Of a stretch of DNA of 64,000 nucleotides, positions 34,263 through 44,623 are shown piece by piece (positions within the stretch are counted from its first letter, which is position 1; each line of letters starts with the position of its first letter). The DNA comes from Lelliottia sp. WAP21 (GTDB taxonomy: Bacteria; Pseudomonadota; Gammaproteobacteria; Enterobacterales; Enterobacteriaceae). The stretch spans positions 1 to 64,000 of the forward strand of contig NZ_JAIWPG020000010.1 in assembly GCF_020532665.2 (NCBI RefSeq). Reading direction: 5' to 3'. A program made the translations under genes and the position numbers. The notes beneath the pieces were generated by a model, which ran no database searches, was not told the origin of the DNA, and saw only the letters and a list, made by a program, of their open reading frames with translations.

Positions 34263-34910
34263 ATGAACTATCGTATTATTCCGGTTACCGCATTCTCCCA
34301 GAATTGTTCCTTAATCTGGTGTGAACAAACCAAACTGGCCGCGCTTGTCGATCCCGGCGGAGACGCCGAGAAAATCAAGCAGGAAGTCGCAGCGTCTGGC
34401 GTGACGTTGATGCAGATTTTGCTGACCCATGGTCATCTTGATCATGTGGGGGCAGCGGCAGAGCTGGCGCAGCATTATGGTGTGCCGGTTGTGGGCCCGG
34501 AAAAAGAAGATGAGTTCTGGCTGCAAGGGTTACCCGCCCAGAGCCGCATGTTTGGTCTCGATGAGTGTCAACCTCTGACGCCCGATCGTTGGCTGAACGA
34601 AGGGGAGAGCGTTAAGGTCGGTAACGTGACGTTAAGCGTGCTGCATTGCCCCGGACATACGCCGGGCCATATCGTCTTCTTTGATAATGAGTCACGACTG
34701 CTGGTCTCTGGCGACGTGATTTTTAAAGGTGGCGTTGGACGTAGCGACTTCCCACGTGGTGACCATGGACAGCTGATTCAGTCGATTAAACAGAAGCTGT
34801 TGCCGTTAGGTGATGATGTGACGTTTATTCCAGGACATGGACCCATGTCGACGCTCGGGTACGAGCGCTTGCATAATCCTTTCCTGCAGGATGAAATGCC
34901 TGTCTGGTAA
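34263..34910 (+). CDS. gloC: Type II glyoxalase GloC (YcbL)
   Basis: Small metallo-beta-lactamase-fold hydrolase of S-lactoylglutathione, completing methylglyoxal detoxification in the cytosol. The 215 residues carry THGHLDH at 55-61. Further metal ligands are in [25 protein letters not shown] and PGHGP. It lacks the C-terminal substrate domain of classic GloB. It lies just after mepK and is followed by a terminator shared with convergent aspC. Confidence 0.94.
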   Translation: MNYRIIPVTAFSQNCSLIWCEQTKLAALVDPGGDAEKIKQEVAASGVTLMQILLTHGHLDHVGAAAELAQHYGVPVVGPEKEDEFWLQGLPAQSRMFGLDECQPLTPDRWLNEGESVKVGNVTLSVLHCPGHTPGHIVFFDNESRLLVSGDVIFKGGVGRSDFPRGDHGQLIQSIKQKLLPLGDDVTFIPGHGPMSTLGYERLHNPFLQDEMPVW

Positions 34911-34922
34911 AATGAGCATAAT

Positions 34923-34951
34923 AAAAAAGCCTGCATAATGCAGGCTTTTTT
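34923..34951. terminator. Bidirectional terminator between gloC and aspC
   Basis: Perfect stem AAAAAAGCCTGCA / TGCAGGCTTTTTT with a three-base loop, T-rich on both strands, between convergent genes. Confidence 0.93.
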
Positions 34952-34981
34952 GTGGGTCAGGTCAGGCCTAATGTGTCACGA

Positions 34982-36172
34982 TTACAGTACCGCGACGATG
35001 GCTTCACACAATGGTGCCATATTGTCTGGCGTCATCCCGGCCACATTCACGCGACCAGAAGCGACGGCATACACACCGAACTCTTCACGCAGACGCAGAA
35101 CTTGTTCTTTCGTCAGGCCACTGAATGAGAACATGCCGTTCTGCTTGATAATAAAGCTGAAGTCACGATCGGCACCTTTCTCAGCCAGCGTATTCACAAA
35201 CAGCAGACGCATGCGCTGAATGCGCTGACGCATATCGTTCAACTCTTGTTCCCAGATCGCGCGCAGCGCATCGTTGCTGAGGATTGTGGCAACGACAGAG
35301 GCCCCGTGTGCAGGTGGGTTAGAGTAGTTGGCGCGGATCACTGATTTCATCTGGCTGAAGGCGCGGTCTACGGTTTGTGCATCAGCAGCCACCAGCGTAC
35401 AGGCACCTACACGCTCGTTATACAGACCAAAGTTCTTGGAATAGGAGCTGGCAACAATCAGTTCCTGATGAACGGCGGCAAAGGCACGCAGACCTTCGGC
35501 GTCTTCTTCCAGACCCCGGGCAAAGCCCTGATAGGCGAAGTCAAACAGCGGCAACCAGCCTTTTTCAACCGACAGTTTCGCCAGTTGCTGCCACTGGTCA
35601 AGCGTCGGGTCGATCCCGGTTGGGTTATGGCAGCAACCGTGGAACAGAACCACATCGCCCGCCTGCGCTTCGTTCAGGCTGGCCAGCAAGCCTTCGAAAT
35701 CCAGCGAGTGGTTCGCGGCGTCGTAATAGGTATATTCACGGACTTCAAGACCCGCTGAATTGAAGACGCTTTTATGGTTAGGCCAGCTTGGGTTGCTCAC
35801 CCAAACACGCTTAACAGAGGTGTTTTTTGCAAGGAAATCCGCCGCGACGCGAAGCGCGCCGGTACCGCCAGGCGTTTGCGCCGTACGGGCACGCTTATCG
35901 CTTACGATCGCGCTCCCTTTTCCGAACAGCAATTCCTGCGTGCAGTGACCAAATTCAGGGATACCATCAATACCGAGGTAGTTTTTGGTGGTTTCGTTTT
36001 CCAGCAGATACTGCTCAGCTTTTTTTACGCTGGTCAGAACCGGTGTTTTGCCGGTTTCATCTTTATAGACACCAATACCCAGGTTGATTTTTCCAGGGCG
36101 GTCATCGGCACGAAACAGATCGGCCAGGCCCAGAATGGGGTCGGCAGGAGCGGCGGTAATGTTCTCAAACAT
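34982..36172 (-). CDS. aspC: Aspartate aminotransferase
   Basis: Cytosolic PLP enzyme interconverting aspartate/2-oxoglutarate and oxaloacetate/glutamate; it also acts on aromatic keto acids. The 396 residues match K-12. The PLP lysine is K246 in [10 protein letters not shown], and the PNPTG-type loop is HNPTGIDPT at about 182-190. The C-terminal substrate arginine is in ASGRVNVAG. Single gene with a 179-base upstream gap that also contains the ompF terminator. Confidence 0.98.
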   Translation of the reverse strand: MFENITAAPADPILGLADLFRADDRPGKINLGIGVYKDETGKTPVLTSVKKAEQYLLENETTKNYLGIDGIPEFGHCTQELLFGKGSAIVSDKRARTAQTPGGTGALRVAADFLAKNTSVKRVWVSNPSWPNHKSVFNSAGLEVREYTYYDAANHSLDFEGLLASLNEAQAGDVVLFHGCCHNPTGIDPTLDQWQQLAKLSVEKGWLPLFDFAYQGFARGLEEDAEGLRAFAAVHQELIVASSYSKNFGLYNERVGACTLVAADAQTVDRAFSQMKSVIRANYSNPPAHGASVVATILSNDALRAIWEQELNDMRQRIQRMRLLFVNTLAEKGADRDFSFIIKQNGMFSFSGLTKEQVLRLREEFGVYAVASGRVNVAGMTPDNMAPLCEAIVAVL

Positions 36173-36300
36173 GACGAAGTTCCATTGTGATTACAGAAGT
36201 GAAATCCGCTATCAGGTTAACGGGAGATTTACAAAATGCCAACCGTTTGCGACAAAAAGCGTGCGTCTTTTCAAAACTTGCCGTAAATGACCTGCAGACG

Positions 36301-36327
36301 AAAAAAAACAGGGCCGAAGCCCTGTTT
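36301..36327 (-). terminator. Terminator of ompF
   Basis: Minus-strand stem AACAGGGC / GCCCTGTT with a TTCG tetraloop, followed by eight T, about 25 bases past the ompF stop. Confidence 0.93.
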
Positions 36328-36351
36328 CTTAAGCATATAACAGAGGAGGGT

Positions 36352-37512
36352 TTAGAACTGGTAAACGATACCCACTGCTGCCTGGTCGTCAGTGGCCAGA
36401 CCTGCAGATTCAGAGTAAGAGTTGTCGTCCAGCAGGTTGAATTTGTATGCAGCATACACGTTCATGTTTTTGTTGAAATAGTACCAGGTACCCACTTCTA
36501 CATATTTCACCAGGTCAGCATCGCCACCGCCAAAGGTGCCGCGTGATTTCAGGTCTTTACCTTTAGACTGCACGTAACCCACGGATGGACGCAGGCCGAA
36601 GTCGAACTGGTACTGAACCACGGCTTCGATGTTCTGAGTTTTGTTTGCGAAGTTGTTGTCAGCTTCACGGGTCATGTTAGTGGTTTCAGCGTACTGAACC
36701 GCAGCATAGATATTGTTCGCATCGTATTTAGCTGCAGTAGACCATGCTTCTGCACGCTCGCCGCCAGCACTTGCCCATGCAGTTGAAGTCCCTGCTGCAA
36801 CCTGCTCGTTGGTACGGTCAGCCGTTTCATAACCCGCTGCCAGTGCGAAGCCTTCGCCGAATTCATACTGAACGGATGAGCTGAAGCCGTCGCCGTTACC
36901 TTTAGCGCCGTTACCGCCGCGACCGATGTTGATCAGCTGGCCGTCGTCAGTGTAGGTAGCAGAAACTGCGTTGCTGCGATCGTTTTTGCCCTGGTACTGG
37001 AGAGCGAAGCTCAGACCATCAACCAGACCAAAGAAGTTGCTGTTACGGTAAGTCAGCAAGCCAGAAGCACGACCGTTCATGAAGTTGTCAGTTGCAACCC
37101 ATGCATCGCCGCCCCATTCAACCAGCATATCGGTATAAGCTGCTGCGTCATAGATGGCGCCGTAGTTACGACCATAATCCAGAGAACCTGCATCGCCAAA
37201 GTTCAGACCAGCGAATGCCAGACGGGTTTTAGTACCCTGAGAGCCTTCAGCGTTGGAGGCGTCCATGTTGTATTCCCAGTGACCGTAACCAGTGATCTGG
37301 TCATTGATCTGGGTTTCACCTTTGAAGCCGATACGGGCATAGGTGGTGTCTTCGTTGCTGGTGTCACCATTGGTGGTCCAAATGTGTTCGCCTACAGCTT
37401 TACCGTAGAAGTCCAGTTTGTTGCCGTTTTTGTTATAGATTTCTGCAGCGTTTGCTGCACCGGCTACCAGCAGGGCAGGGATAACCACTGCCAGGATATT
37501 GCGCTTCATCAT
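36352..37512 (-). CDS. ompF: Outer-membrane porin OmpF (OmpE35/OmpK35-like)
   Basis: General trimeric porin, a 16-strand beta barrel for passage of small solutes and antibiotics. The 386 residues have a 22-residue signal peptide ([22 protein letters not shown]). The mature start is [19 protein letters not shown], and the protein ends in a C-terminal phenylalanine (GIVYQF) needed for Bam assembly. The loop-3 region contains the usual PEFGG-like turn replaced by MLVEWGGD. External loops are distinctive, including a Gly/Asn-rich [13 protein letters not shown] stretch, and resemble OmpK35/OmpE35 more than K-12 OmpF. The 5' leader (ACCAATGAGGGTAATAAATA before the ATG) keeps the MicF-pairing type of sequence. 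Position between aspC and asnS confirms orthology. Confidence 0.95.
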   Translation of the reverse strand: MMKRNILAVVIPALLVAGAANAAEIYNKNGNKLDFYGKAVGEHIWTTNGDTSNEDTTYARIGFKGETQINDQITGYGHWEYNMDASNAEGSQGTKTRLAFAGLNFGDAGSLDYGRNYGAIYDAAAYTDMLVEWGGDAWVATDNFMNGRASGLLTYRNSNFFGLVDGLSFALQYQGKNDRSNAVSATYTDDGQLINIGRGGNGAKGNGDGFSSSVQYEFGEGFALAAGYETADRTNEQVAAGTSTAWASAGGERAEAWSTAAKYDANNIYAAVQYAETTNMTREADNNFANKTQNIEAVVQYQFDFGLRPSVGYVQSKGKDLKSRGTFGGGDADLVKYVEVGTWYYFNKNMNVYAAYKFNLLDDNSYSESAGLATDDQAAVGIVYQF

Positions 37513-37628
37513 TATTTATTACCCTCATTGGTTTTTTTATGACACTCGCCACTGCCGTCAATAAATTCTGTCAATAAATATTTCCGGAACTATTGATGAG
37601 AGTTTGGTGTCTTTATGTATCTGACAGG

Positions 37629-37684
37629 CATCTTTCCATTCATATAGCGGTTTCGCTAGCCTGAAAGTGCTACAAACATAAAGA
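37629..37684 (-). promoter_or_regulatory. ompF promoter with OmpR site
   Basis: On the minus strand a -10-like AAAGAT (37630-37635) lies about 120 bases before the start codon. The proximal OmpR box TTTATGTTTGTAGCACTTTC (about 37662-37683) is nearly identical to the E. coli F3 site. The remaining AT-rich part of the 607-base gap (to about 38080) is expected to hold further OmpR, IHF and distal sites. I see no credible gene in it. Confidence 0.7.
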
Positions 37685-38080
37685 TTCAGTAACATTATGA
37701 AATAATGTGTAAGAATTTATGTATTTTCTGGAACTTTGTGAACCACCTCAAATTTCAGAACTGATTGCGCTTTTAAAACAGAAATCCATTCCTATATATA
37801 TGAATTGCTTATATTTAATCTTGATATAGGGTTTTTGTATCGAGGGATGTTAAAGGAATTGTTTTTTCCTGATAGCTAGTATAGACGTCTGGATGGTTGT
37901 GTGATTGGTTGAAATTTGTGCTAATGCATGAGAAAAGGATTACACGCAATAAATATACGGCTTATTTTTTGTTCACAGATATTTCGTGGAAATAAAACGT
38001 AACAGGTAGGCGATCTTACGGGGTTGCACTTTAAAAATGCTGACTTTCGACTGACAAAAACTGACAGTGCAGAATAAAAT

Positions 38081-38104
38081 AATGGCCAGCAAAGGCTGGC
38101 CATT
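38081..38104 (-). terminator. Terminator of asnS
   Basis: Stem AATGGCCAGC / GCTGGCCATT with a four-base loop. The minus strand continues ATTTTATT. Confidence 0.82.
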
Positions 38105-38119
38105 ATGATTGAAACTGAA

Positions 38120-39520
38120 TCAGAAGCTGGCGTTACGTGGCGTACGCGGGAAGGCGATAACATCACGTACGTTCTGAACGCCCGTAACATACGCAATTAA
38201 ACGTTCAAAACCGAGACCAAAGCCGGAGTGCGGCACGGTGCCATAACGACGCAAGTCGCGGTACCAGCTGTAATCCGCCGGATTCAGGCCCATCTCAACC
38301 ATACGGGCGTCCAGCACATCCAGACGCTCTTCACGCTGAGAACCACCGATAATTTCACCGATGCCAGGCGCCAGAACGTCCATGGCTGCCACGGTTTTAC
38401 CATCTTCATTAAGGCGCATATAGAAGGCCTTAATGTCTTTCGGGTAGTTTTTAACGACAACAGGTGCTTTGAAATGTTTCTCTGCCAGGTAGCGCTCATG
38501 CTCGGAAGAGAGGTCCACGCCCCAGTAAACCGGGTTCTCGAACGTCTCGCCGCATTTTTCAAGAATAGCGACCGCATCGGTGTAATCCACCTGGGCGAAA
38601 TCAGCCGAAACGAAGCGCTCAAGACGGGCAACCGCATCGCTATCGACGCGCTCGGCGAAGAATTTCATGTCGTCCGCACGTTCTTCAAGAACCGCTTTAA
38701 AGACATACTTCAGCATGGCTTCAGCCAGGCCTGCCACGTCGTTAAGGTCAGCAAAGGCCACTTCCGGCTCCAGCATCCAGAATTCAGCCAGATGGCGGCT
38801 GGTATTGGAGTTTTCTGCACGGAAAGTAGGACCGAAGGTGTAGATTTTGGACAGCGCGCAGGCGTATGTTTCACCGTTGAGCTGGCCAGAAACCGTCAGG
38901 AAGGCCTCTTTACCGAAGAAGTCTTTATCATAATCCACTTTGCCTTCCGGCGTGCGCGGCAGGTTTTCCATATCCAGCGTCGAGACGCGGAACATTTCGC
39001 CGGCGCCTTCTGTATCGGAAGCCGTGATCAGTGGAGTCGAGACCCAGAAATAACCCTGTTCATCAAAGAAGCGATGCAGCGCTTGCGCCAGCGTATGACG
39101 CACGCGTGCTACGGCACCAATCAGGTTAGTGCGCGGGCGCAGGTGGGCAACTTCACGCAGATATTCAATACTGTGACGCTTTGCCGCCATCGGATAGGTA
39201 TCCGGATCTTCAACCCAGCCGGTCACTTCGATGGCAGATGCCTGAATTTCGAAACTCTGACCCTGGCCCGGAGAAGCCACAACCACCCCGGTGACGATAA
39301 CGGAGCAACCCGTTGTCAGGTGCAGAACATCGTCATTGTAATTGGGCAGAGAATTATTAATGACGGCCTGTACAGGATCAAAGCAGGAACCGTCATAGAC
39401 GGCAAGGAAGGAGATGCCAGCTTTAGAATCTCGGCGAGTACGCACCCATCCGCGCACGGTGACTTCTTGGTCAACGGCGACACGGCCCTGGAGTACGTCG
39501 GCTACAGGCACAACGCTCAT
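38120..39520 (-). CDS. asnS: Asparaginyl-tRNA synthetase
   Basis: Class IIb aminoacyl-tRNA synthetase charging tRNA-Asn. The start at 39520 gives the homologous [16 protein letters not shown] and 466 residues; the frame from 39598 adds 26 unsupported residues. An N-terminal OB anticodon-binding domain (about 15-105) is followed by the catalytic core. Motif 2 is [17 protein letters not shown] and motif 3 [10 protein letters not shown]. Transcribed in the same direction as pncB upstream, but from its own promoter region. Confidence 0.97.
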   Translation of the reverse strand: MSVVPVADVLQGRVAVDQEVTVRGWVRTRRDSKAGISFLAVYDGSCFDPVQAVINNSLPNYNDDVLHLTTGCSVIVTGVVVASPGQGQSFEIQASAIEVTGWVEDPDTYPMAAKRHSIEYLREVAHLRPRTNLIGAVARVRHTLAQALHRFFDEQGYFWVSTPLITASDTEGAGEMFRVSTLDMENLPRTPEGKVDYDKDFFGKEAFLTVSGQLNGETYACALSKIYTFGPTFRAENSNTSRHLAEFWMLEPEVAFADLNDVAGLAEAMLKYVFKAVLEERADDMKFFAERVDSDAVARLERFVSADFAQVDYTDAVAILEKCGETFENPVYWGVDLSSEHERYLAEKHFKAPVVVKNYPKDIKAFYMRLNEDGKTVAAMDVLAPGIGEIIGGSQREERLDVLDARMVEMGLNPADYSWYRDLRRYGTVPHSGFGLGFERLIAYVTGVQNVRDVIAFPRTPRNASF

Positions 39521-39660
39521 AATATTCTCTCTGTTAATAGTCGGAAAAAATAAATACTTGTCCGCCCTTATAGGGGGGATATCTATGTTACCTGGCATCC
39601 GCCATCAGACAAGCAGATTTCGCAATCTGAAGAGAAGAAATCGGAAATAAATAAGGAGAG

Positions 39661-39679
39661 GGGAGCCGGTAAGGCTCCC
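39661..39679 (-). terminator. Possible terminator of pncB
   Basis: Stem GGGAGCC / GGCTCCC with a short loop, nine bases past the pncB stop. The trailing sequence is C/T-rich rather than a clean T-run. Confidence 0.55.
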
Positions 39680-39687
39680 AAAGGCGA

Positions 39688-40890
39688 TTAACTGGCTTTT
39701 TTAACCTGCGGCAGATCGAACGCTTTTCGCAGGGCGCGAACAAACGCTTTGTCATGACAAATGGTTTTCCCTGGACTGTCGGACAGTTTCGCGACCGGCT
39801 TGCCGTTACATTCCACCAGTTTGATGACGATATTCAGCGGTTTGACCTGGGGAATATCACAGGTCAAACGGGTACCGATGCCAAAGCTTAGATTGACGCG
39901 GGACGAGAAATGCCGATAGAGATCGATGGCTTTCGGCAAATCCAGGTTATCGGAAAAGACCAACACCTTTGTCAACGGATCGATACCCAGTTTTTGGTAA
40001 TGGGCGATGGCTTTTTCACCCCATTCAACCGGATCCCCGGAGTCGTGGCGTAGCCCCTGATAGCGTTGAGCAAACTCAGGCCCGAAGTCACGCAGAAAAG
40101 CATCCATGGTGATGCAGTCGGTCAGAGCAATACCGAGCTTGTCGGGATATTCGTCCAGCCATGCAGCCAGCGCTGCCCGCTGGCTGGTGGCCAGATCGGG
40201 ACTGATTTGCTGATGCGCCTGGAACCATTCATGCGCCTGGGTTCCCATTGGCGTCAGGTTAAGACGGCGCGCCAGATCGTAGTTGCTGGTTCCCACGAAC
40301 CAGGGCTCCTGCTGGAGCCGTTCGACGATGGCATGCTGAACATCGCGGGAGAAACGACGACGGGTACCAAAATCCATCAGGCGGAAGCGGGACATGTCAA
40401 GGTCCTGGGTCATCCGCGAAAAATCAAGGAGCTTATTTTCAAGCGTGGCAAGGGCCTGCCCGACGCCTGCTTCGGCAGAACGGTAGCGGTGAACCAGCTC
40501 GCTAATCACCGCCAGAAGCGGAACTTCCCACATGATCACTTCGCGCCACGGTCCGGCCAGGCGAATGTTAAGCTTGCCATTGTCGTTTGTGACGGTCACC
40601 TGTTCAGGCTTATAGCGGAAGTCGCGCAGCCAGTTCAGATAGTCAGCTTTAAAGAAGGGGAGGCCGGAAAGCCACTGGTATTCGTCGTCCTGCAACATCA
40701 GATGCTGCATGGCATCGACCTGTTCGCGGATGGCGTCGGCATAGATGCCGAGCAGGTCGTCACCACGGCAACGGAACTCAGCCGCTACCTGCACGTCATA
40801 GTAATGGTGATAAACGGCTTGCTGCATATGGAGTTTATACGCATCGGTATCCAACAACGTATGCAGAACAGGAGAAGCGAATTGAGTCAT
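39688..40890 (-). CDS. pncB: Nicotinate phosphoribosyltransferase
   Basis: NAD salvage enzyme converting nicotinate and PRPP (with ATP) to nicotinate mononucleotide. The start at 40890 ([19 protein letters not shown]) gives 400 residues, as in K-12; the frame from 40938 would overlap the NadR box. [16 protein letters not shown] and the GLRHDSGDP and VFSDNLD segments of the phosphoribosyl site are present. Preceded by a promoter and NadR operator, so repression by NadR when NAD is high is predicted. Divergent from pepN. Confidence 0.96.
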   Translation of the reverse strand: MTQFASPVLHTLLDTDAYKLHMQQAVYHHYYDVQVAAEFRCRGDDLLGIYADAIREQVDAMQHLMLQDDEYQWLSGLPFFKADYLNWLRDFRYKPEQVTVTNDNGKLNIRLAGPWREVIMWEVPLLAVISELVHRYRSAEAGVGQALATLENKLLDFSRMTQDLDMSRFRLMDFGTRRRFSRDVQHAIVERLQQEPWFVGTSNYDLARRLNLTPMGTQAHEWFQAHQQISPDLATSQRAALAAWLDEYPDKLGIALTDCITMDAFLRDFGPEFAQRYQGLRHDSGDPVEWGEKAIAHYQKLGIDPLTKVLVFSDNLDLPKAIDLYRHFSSRVNLSFGIGTRLTCDIPQVKPLNIVIKLVECNGKPVAKLSDSPGKTICHDKAFVRALRKAFDLPQVKKAS

Positions 40891-40919
40891 AGGTGCGCAG
40901 TAGCATCCTCTCACGGGAG

Positions 40920-40937
40920 CGTTTAGTACAATAAACA
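40920..40937 (-). promoter_or_regulatory. NadR operator of pncB
   Basis: On the minus strand TGTTTA-TTGTAC-TAAACG matches the NadR box TGTTTA-N6-TAAACA at 11 of 12 defined bases. It lies about 30 bases before the pncB start, downstream of the predicted -10, a normal repressor position. Confidence 0.85.
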
Positions 40938-40954
40938 ACTATTGAAACCGCTGG

Positions 40955-40982
40955 AGTATACCTTGTTTAGCGATTTATTGAA
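40955..40982 (-). promoter_or_regulatory. pncB promoter
   Basis: On the minus strand TTCAAT (40977-40982) and TATACT (40955-40960) are spaced by 16 bases, just upstream of the NadR box. Confidence 0.6.
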
Positions 40983-41155
40983 CCCCGATCACAACATAAG
41001 GCGTTGTCAGGGTCGAGCGCATTTCGTGCCCCGTGTTATACAAATGTAGCAAAAAGGGTGTTTGTAGCTGAAAAGATGAAGATTCTGCGTAGCGCGATCT
41101 ACACAACAGGAATAGACTGGATTCGATATTCGACAAACGATGCATAAGGTTTTCT

Positions 41156-43768
41156 ATGACACAACAGCCTCAAGCCAAATACCGCCACGACTACCGTGCG
41201 CCGGATTACCTGATTAGCGATATCGATCTGACTTTTGACCTGGATGCCACTAAAACCGTCGTCACGGCCGAAAGCCAGGTCTCGCGCCAGAGCGCAAGCG
41301 CCGTGCCGCTGCGCCTCGATGGTGAAGACCTGACGCTGGTTTCCTTACACGTCAATGGTGAAGCCTGGTCTGACTATAAAGAAGAAGATAACCAGCTGGT
41401 GATCGATAACCTGCCGGAGCGTTTTACTCTGCGCATCGTGACTGAAATCAGCCCGTCTGCGAACACCGCGCTGGAAGGTCTTTACCAGTCCGGAGAAGCG
41501 CTGTGCACCCAGTGTGAAGCCGAAGGCTTCCGCCATATTACCTGGTATCTGGATCGCCCGGATGTTCTGGCGCGCTTCACCACAAAAATTATTGCCGATA
41601 AAACCAAATATCCTTTCCTGCTGTCGAACGGCAACCGCGTTGGCGAGGGGGAACTGGACCAGGGTCGTCACTGGGTGCAATGGCAGGATCCGTTCCCGAA
41701 ACCGTGCTATCTGTTCGCACTGGTTGCCGGCGACTTTGACGTCCTGCGCGACACCTTTAAAACCCGTTCCGGCCGGGACGTTGCTCTGGAGTTGTTCGTA
41801 GACCGTGGCAACCTGGATCGCGCGCCGTGGGCAATGACGTCGCTCATTAACTCGATGAAATGGGATGAAGAACGTTTCGGCCTCGAATACGATCTCGACA
41901 TCTATATGATTGTGGCGGTCGACTTCTTCAATATGGGCGCCATGGAGAACAAAGGCCTGAACGTCTTTAACTCTAAATATGTGCTTGCCCGTACCGATAC
42001 GGCTACCGATAAAGATTATCTCGATATCGAACGCGTCATCGGTCATGAATATTTCCATAACTGGACCGGCAACCGCGTGACCTGCCGCGACTGGTTCCAG
42101 CTGAGCCTGAAAGAGGGCTTAACCGTTTTCCGCGATCAGGAATTTAGCTCCGATTTAGGTTCGCGTGCGGTTAACCGCATCAGCAACGTGCGCACCATGC
42201 GCGGTCTGCAGTTTGCAGAAGATGCCAGCCCAATGGCGCATCCGATTCGTCCGGATAAAGTCATCGAGATGAATAACTTTTACACCCTGACGGTGTACGA
42301 GAAGGGTGCTGAAATCATTCGCATGATCCATACCTTGCTGGGCGAAGAGAACTTCCAGAAAGGGATGCAGCTCTATTTTGAGCGTCATGACGGCAGCGCC
42401 GCCACCTGCGACGATTTTGTGCAGGCAATGGAAGATGCGTCGAATGTCGATCTGTCGCATTTCCGCCGCTGGTACAGCCAGGCCGGTACGCCGATTGTTA
42501 CCGTTAAGGATGACTACAATCCGGAAACGGAGCAGTACACGCTCACCATCAGCCAGCGCACGCCGCCAACGGCGGAGCAGACCGAGAAACACCCGCTGCA
42601 TATTCCGTTCAGCATTGAGCTGTATGATAACGAAGGCAAGGTTATTCCGCTGCAAAAAGGCGGTCATCCGGTGCATCACGTGCTGAATGTGACGCAGCCG
42701 GAACAGACCTTTATCTTTGATAACGTCTACTTCCAGCCGGTGCCGGCATTGCTGTGCGAATTCTCTGCGCCTGTTAAGCTGGAGTATAAGTGGAGCGATC
42801 AACAACTCACCTTCCTGATGCGCCACGCCCGCAATGATTTCTCTCGCTGGGACGCCGCACAAAGCCTGCTGGCGAATTACATCAAGATTAATGTCAACCG
42901 TCATCAGCAGGGGCAACCGCTCTCTCTGCCTGTCCACGTGGCTGATGCTTTCCGCGCCATCCTGCTGGATGAGAAGATTGATCCGGCCCTTGCCGCAGAA
43001 ATTTTAACGCTGCCTTCCGCCAGTGAGATTGCTGAGCTCTTTGAGATCATCGATCCAATCGCCATCGTCGCCGTACGTGAAGCGCTTACCCGGACGCTGG
43101 CCACCGAGCTGGCCGACGAGTTCCTGGTGATTTATAACGTCAATAAGCTTGATGAGTATCGCGTTGAACATGCGGATATCGGTAAACGCTCTCTGCGCAA
43201 TACCTGTCTGCGCTATCTGGCATACGGTGACGTGAAACTGGCCGATCGTCTGGTCAGCGAACAGTATCATCAGGCCGATAACATGACGGATGCGCTGGCT
43301 GCTCTGGCCGCAAGCGTGGCAGCTGAACTGCCGTGCCGCGATGCGCTGATGCAGGAGTACGATGATAAGTGGCATCAGGACGGCCTGGTGATGGATAAGT
43401 GGTTTATCCTGCAATCTACCAGTCCGGCTGCGGATGCGCTGAGCAACGTGCGCCGTTTGCTGAATCACCGCTCGTTCACCATGAGCAACCCTAACCGCGT
43501 GCGTTCTCTCATTGGGGCCTTCGCCAGCAGTAACCCGGCGGCTTTCCACGCGGAAGACGGAAGCGGTTATCAGTTTATGGTCGAAATGCTCACCGAGCTG
43601 AACAGCCGTAACCCGCAGGTCGCGTCACGTCTCATTGAGCCGCTGATTCGCCTGAAGCGTTACGACGCGAAGCGCCAGGAAAAAATGCGTGCGGCGCTTG
43701 AGCAACTCAAAGGGCTGGAAAACCTCTCTGGCGATCTGTACGAGAAGATTGCTAAAGCGTTAGCGTAA
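41156..43768 (+). CDS. pepN: Aminopeptidase N
   Basis: Major cytosolic zinc M1 aminopeptidase finishing protein breakdown by removing N-terminal residues. The 870 residues match K-12. The exopeptidase motif GAMEN is near 261-265. The zinc site HEYFH is H297-H301, with the third ligand glutamate about 19 residues later in LKEGLTVF. The four-domain M1 layout with a long helical C-terminal domain is evident. Divergent from pncB across a 265-base gap. Followed by a REP-like element. Confidence 0.97.
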   Translation: MTQQPQAKYRHDYRAPDYLISDIDLTFDLDATKTVVTAESQVSRQSASAVPLRLDGEDLTLVSLHVNGEAWSDYKEEDNQLVIDNLPERFTLRIVTEISPSANTALEGLYQSGEALCTQCEAEGFRHITWYLDRPDVLARFTTKIIADKTKYPFLLSNGNRVGEGELDQGRHWVQWQDPFPKPCYLFALVAGDFDVLRDTFKTRSGRDVALELFVDRGNLDRAPWAMTSLINSMKWDEERFGLEYDLDIYMIVAVDFFNMGAMENKGLNVFNSKYVLARTDTATDKDYLDIERVIGHEYFHNWTGNRVTCRDWFQLSLKEGLTVFRDQEFSSDLGSRAVNRISNVRTMRGLQFAEDASPMAHPIRPDKVIEMNNFYTLTVYEKGAEIIRMIHTLLGEENFQKGMQLYFERHDGSAATCDDFVQAMEDASNVDLSHFRRWYSQAGTPIVTVKDDYNPETEQYTLTISQRTPPTAEQTEKHPLHIPFSIELYDNEGKVIPLQKGGHPVHHVLNVTQPEQTFIFDNVYFQPVPALLCEFSAPVKLEYKWSDQQLTFLMRHARNDFSRWDAAQSLLANYIKINVNRHQQGQPLSLPVHVADAFRAILLDEKIDPALAAEILTLPSASEIAELFEIIDPIAIVAVREALTRTLATELADEFLVIYNVNKLDEYRVEHADIGKRSLRNTCLRYLAYGDVKLADRLVSEQYHQADNMTDALAALAASVAAELPCRDALMQEYDDKWHQDGLVMDKWFILQSTSPAADALSNVRRLLNHRSFTMSNPNRVRSLIGAFASSNPAAFHAEDGSGYQFMVEMLTELNSRNPQVASRLIEPLIRLKRYDAKRQEKMRAALEQLKGLENLSGDLYEKIAKALA

Positions 43769-43775
43769 AAAAATT

Positions 43776-43852
43776 GCCCGGTGGCGCTGCGCTTACCGGG
43801 CCTACATATGGTTTTCTCCCTCTCCCTGTGGGAGAGGGCCGGGGTGAGGGCA
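43776..43852. repeat. Two adjacent REP-like palindromes
   Basis: The first palindrome, 43776-43805, has arms GCCCGGT / ACCGGGC around a GC-rich centre, then CCTAC, as in enterobacterial REP units. The second, 43817-43852, has arms CCCTCTCCC / GGGAGAGGG with a TGT loop and a CCGGGGTGAGGGCA tail, another dispersed palindrome type common in Enterobacter and Pseudomonas-like genomes. They fill the gap between convergent pepN and ssuB and may act as 3' mRNA stabilisers or terminators. Confidence 0.8.
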
Positions 43853-44623
43853 TCAGGCATTAGCCGTAATCAACGTCCGCTCATTCACCCCGCGCTTCAT
43901 CACCCGATCCAACACTTCCGCCTCCAACTCCGCCAGTCTTGCTGACCCCACGCGGCGCGGGCGCGGGATGTCCACGCTCAAATCCAGACCGATTTTTCCT
44001 TCTTCTATAAGCAACACGCGATCGGCCATGGCGACGGCTTCGCTGACGTCATGCGTCACCAACAGCACCGTAAAGCCGTGCGTCTGCCAGAGAGACTCAA
44101 TCAAATCCTGCATCTCAATGCGCGTCAGTGCATCAAGTGCCCCGAGGGGTTCGTCGAGTAATAACAACCCCGGACGATGAATCAGTGCCCGCGCCAGCGC
44201 GACACGCTGTTTTTGCCCGCCAGAAAGCGCAGCAGGCCACTCCCCGGCGCGATTTTCAAGCCCGACGGCGGCCAGCGCCTGACGTGCTTCATCCCGCCAC
44301 GGGCCGGTTAACCCCAATCCCACGTTTTCAATAACGGTCTTCCAGGGCAGGAGGCGCGCGTCCTGAAACATCATGCGGGTATCGTCCTGAATATTGGCCA
44401 GAGGGGTTGTCCCCGCCAGAATCTCACCGCCGTCTGGCGTCTCCAGGCCGGCTAAAAGACGCAGCAAGGTGCTTTTACCGCCGCCGCTGCGACCCACAAC
44501 AGCCACAAATTGTCCGGCGGGAATATGCAGATCCAGCGCGTTAAGAATGGTGTTTTCGCCGTAGCGTTTCGTCACACCACTGACTAACAGGGGGGTACCC
44601 TGAGTGAGTCGGGCAGTATTCAT
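43853..44623 (-). CDS. ssuB: Alkanesulfonate ABC transporter ATP-binding protein
   Basis: ATPase driving aliphatic sulfonate import with SsuA and SsuC. The 256 residues carry Walker [10 protein letters not shown] at 44-52, the Q-loop in [11 protein letters not shown], the signature LSGGQKQR, Walker [13 protein letters not shown] and the switch histidine in [10 protein letters not shown]. It overlaps ssuC by four bases. Last gene of ssuEADCB; expression in E. coli needs Cbl/CysB under sulfate limitation. Confidence 0.96.
   Translation of the reverse strand: MNTARLTQGTPLLVSGVTKRYGENTILNALDLHIPAGQFVAVVGRSGGGKSTLLRLLAGLETPDGGEILAGTTPLANIQDDTRMMFQDARLLPWKTVIENVGLGLTGPWRDEARQALAAVGLENRAGEWPAALSGGQKQRVALARALIHRPGLLLLDEPLGALDALTRIEMQDLIESLWQTHGFTVLLVTHDVSEAVAMADRVLLIEEGKIGLDLSVDIPRPRRVGSARLAELEAEVLDRVMKRGVNERTLITANA

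Noticed and set aside
37513..38119. micF small RNA near the porin gene
   Set aside because: micF lies next to ompC in enterobacteria; only its target-type leader is seen here before ompF.
37921..38196. Small minus-strand frame in the ompF-asnS gap
   Set aside because: It overlaps the asnS terminator and the end of asnS, has no ribosome site, and resembles no known protein.
38228..39553. Long plus-strand open frame (441 codons) opposite asnS
   Set aside because: Antisense shadow of an intact essential gene; composition is not protein-like and no start signal is seen.
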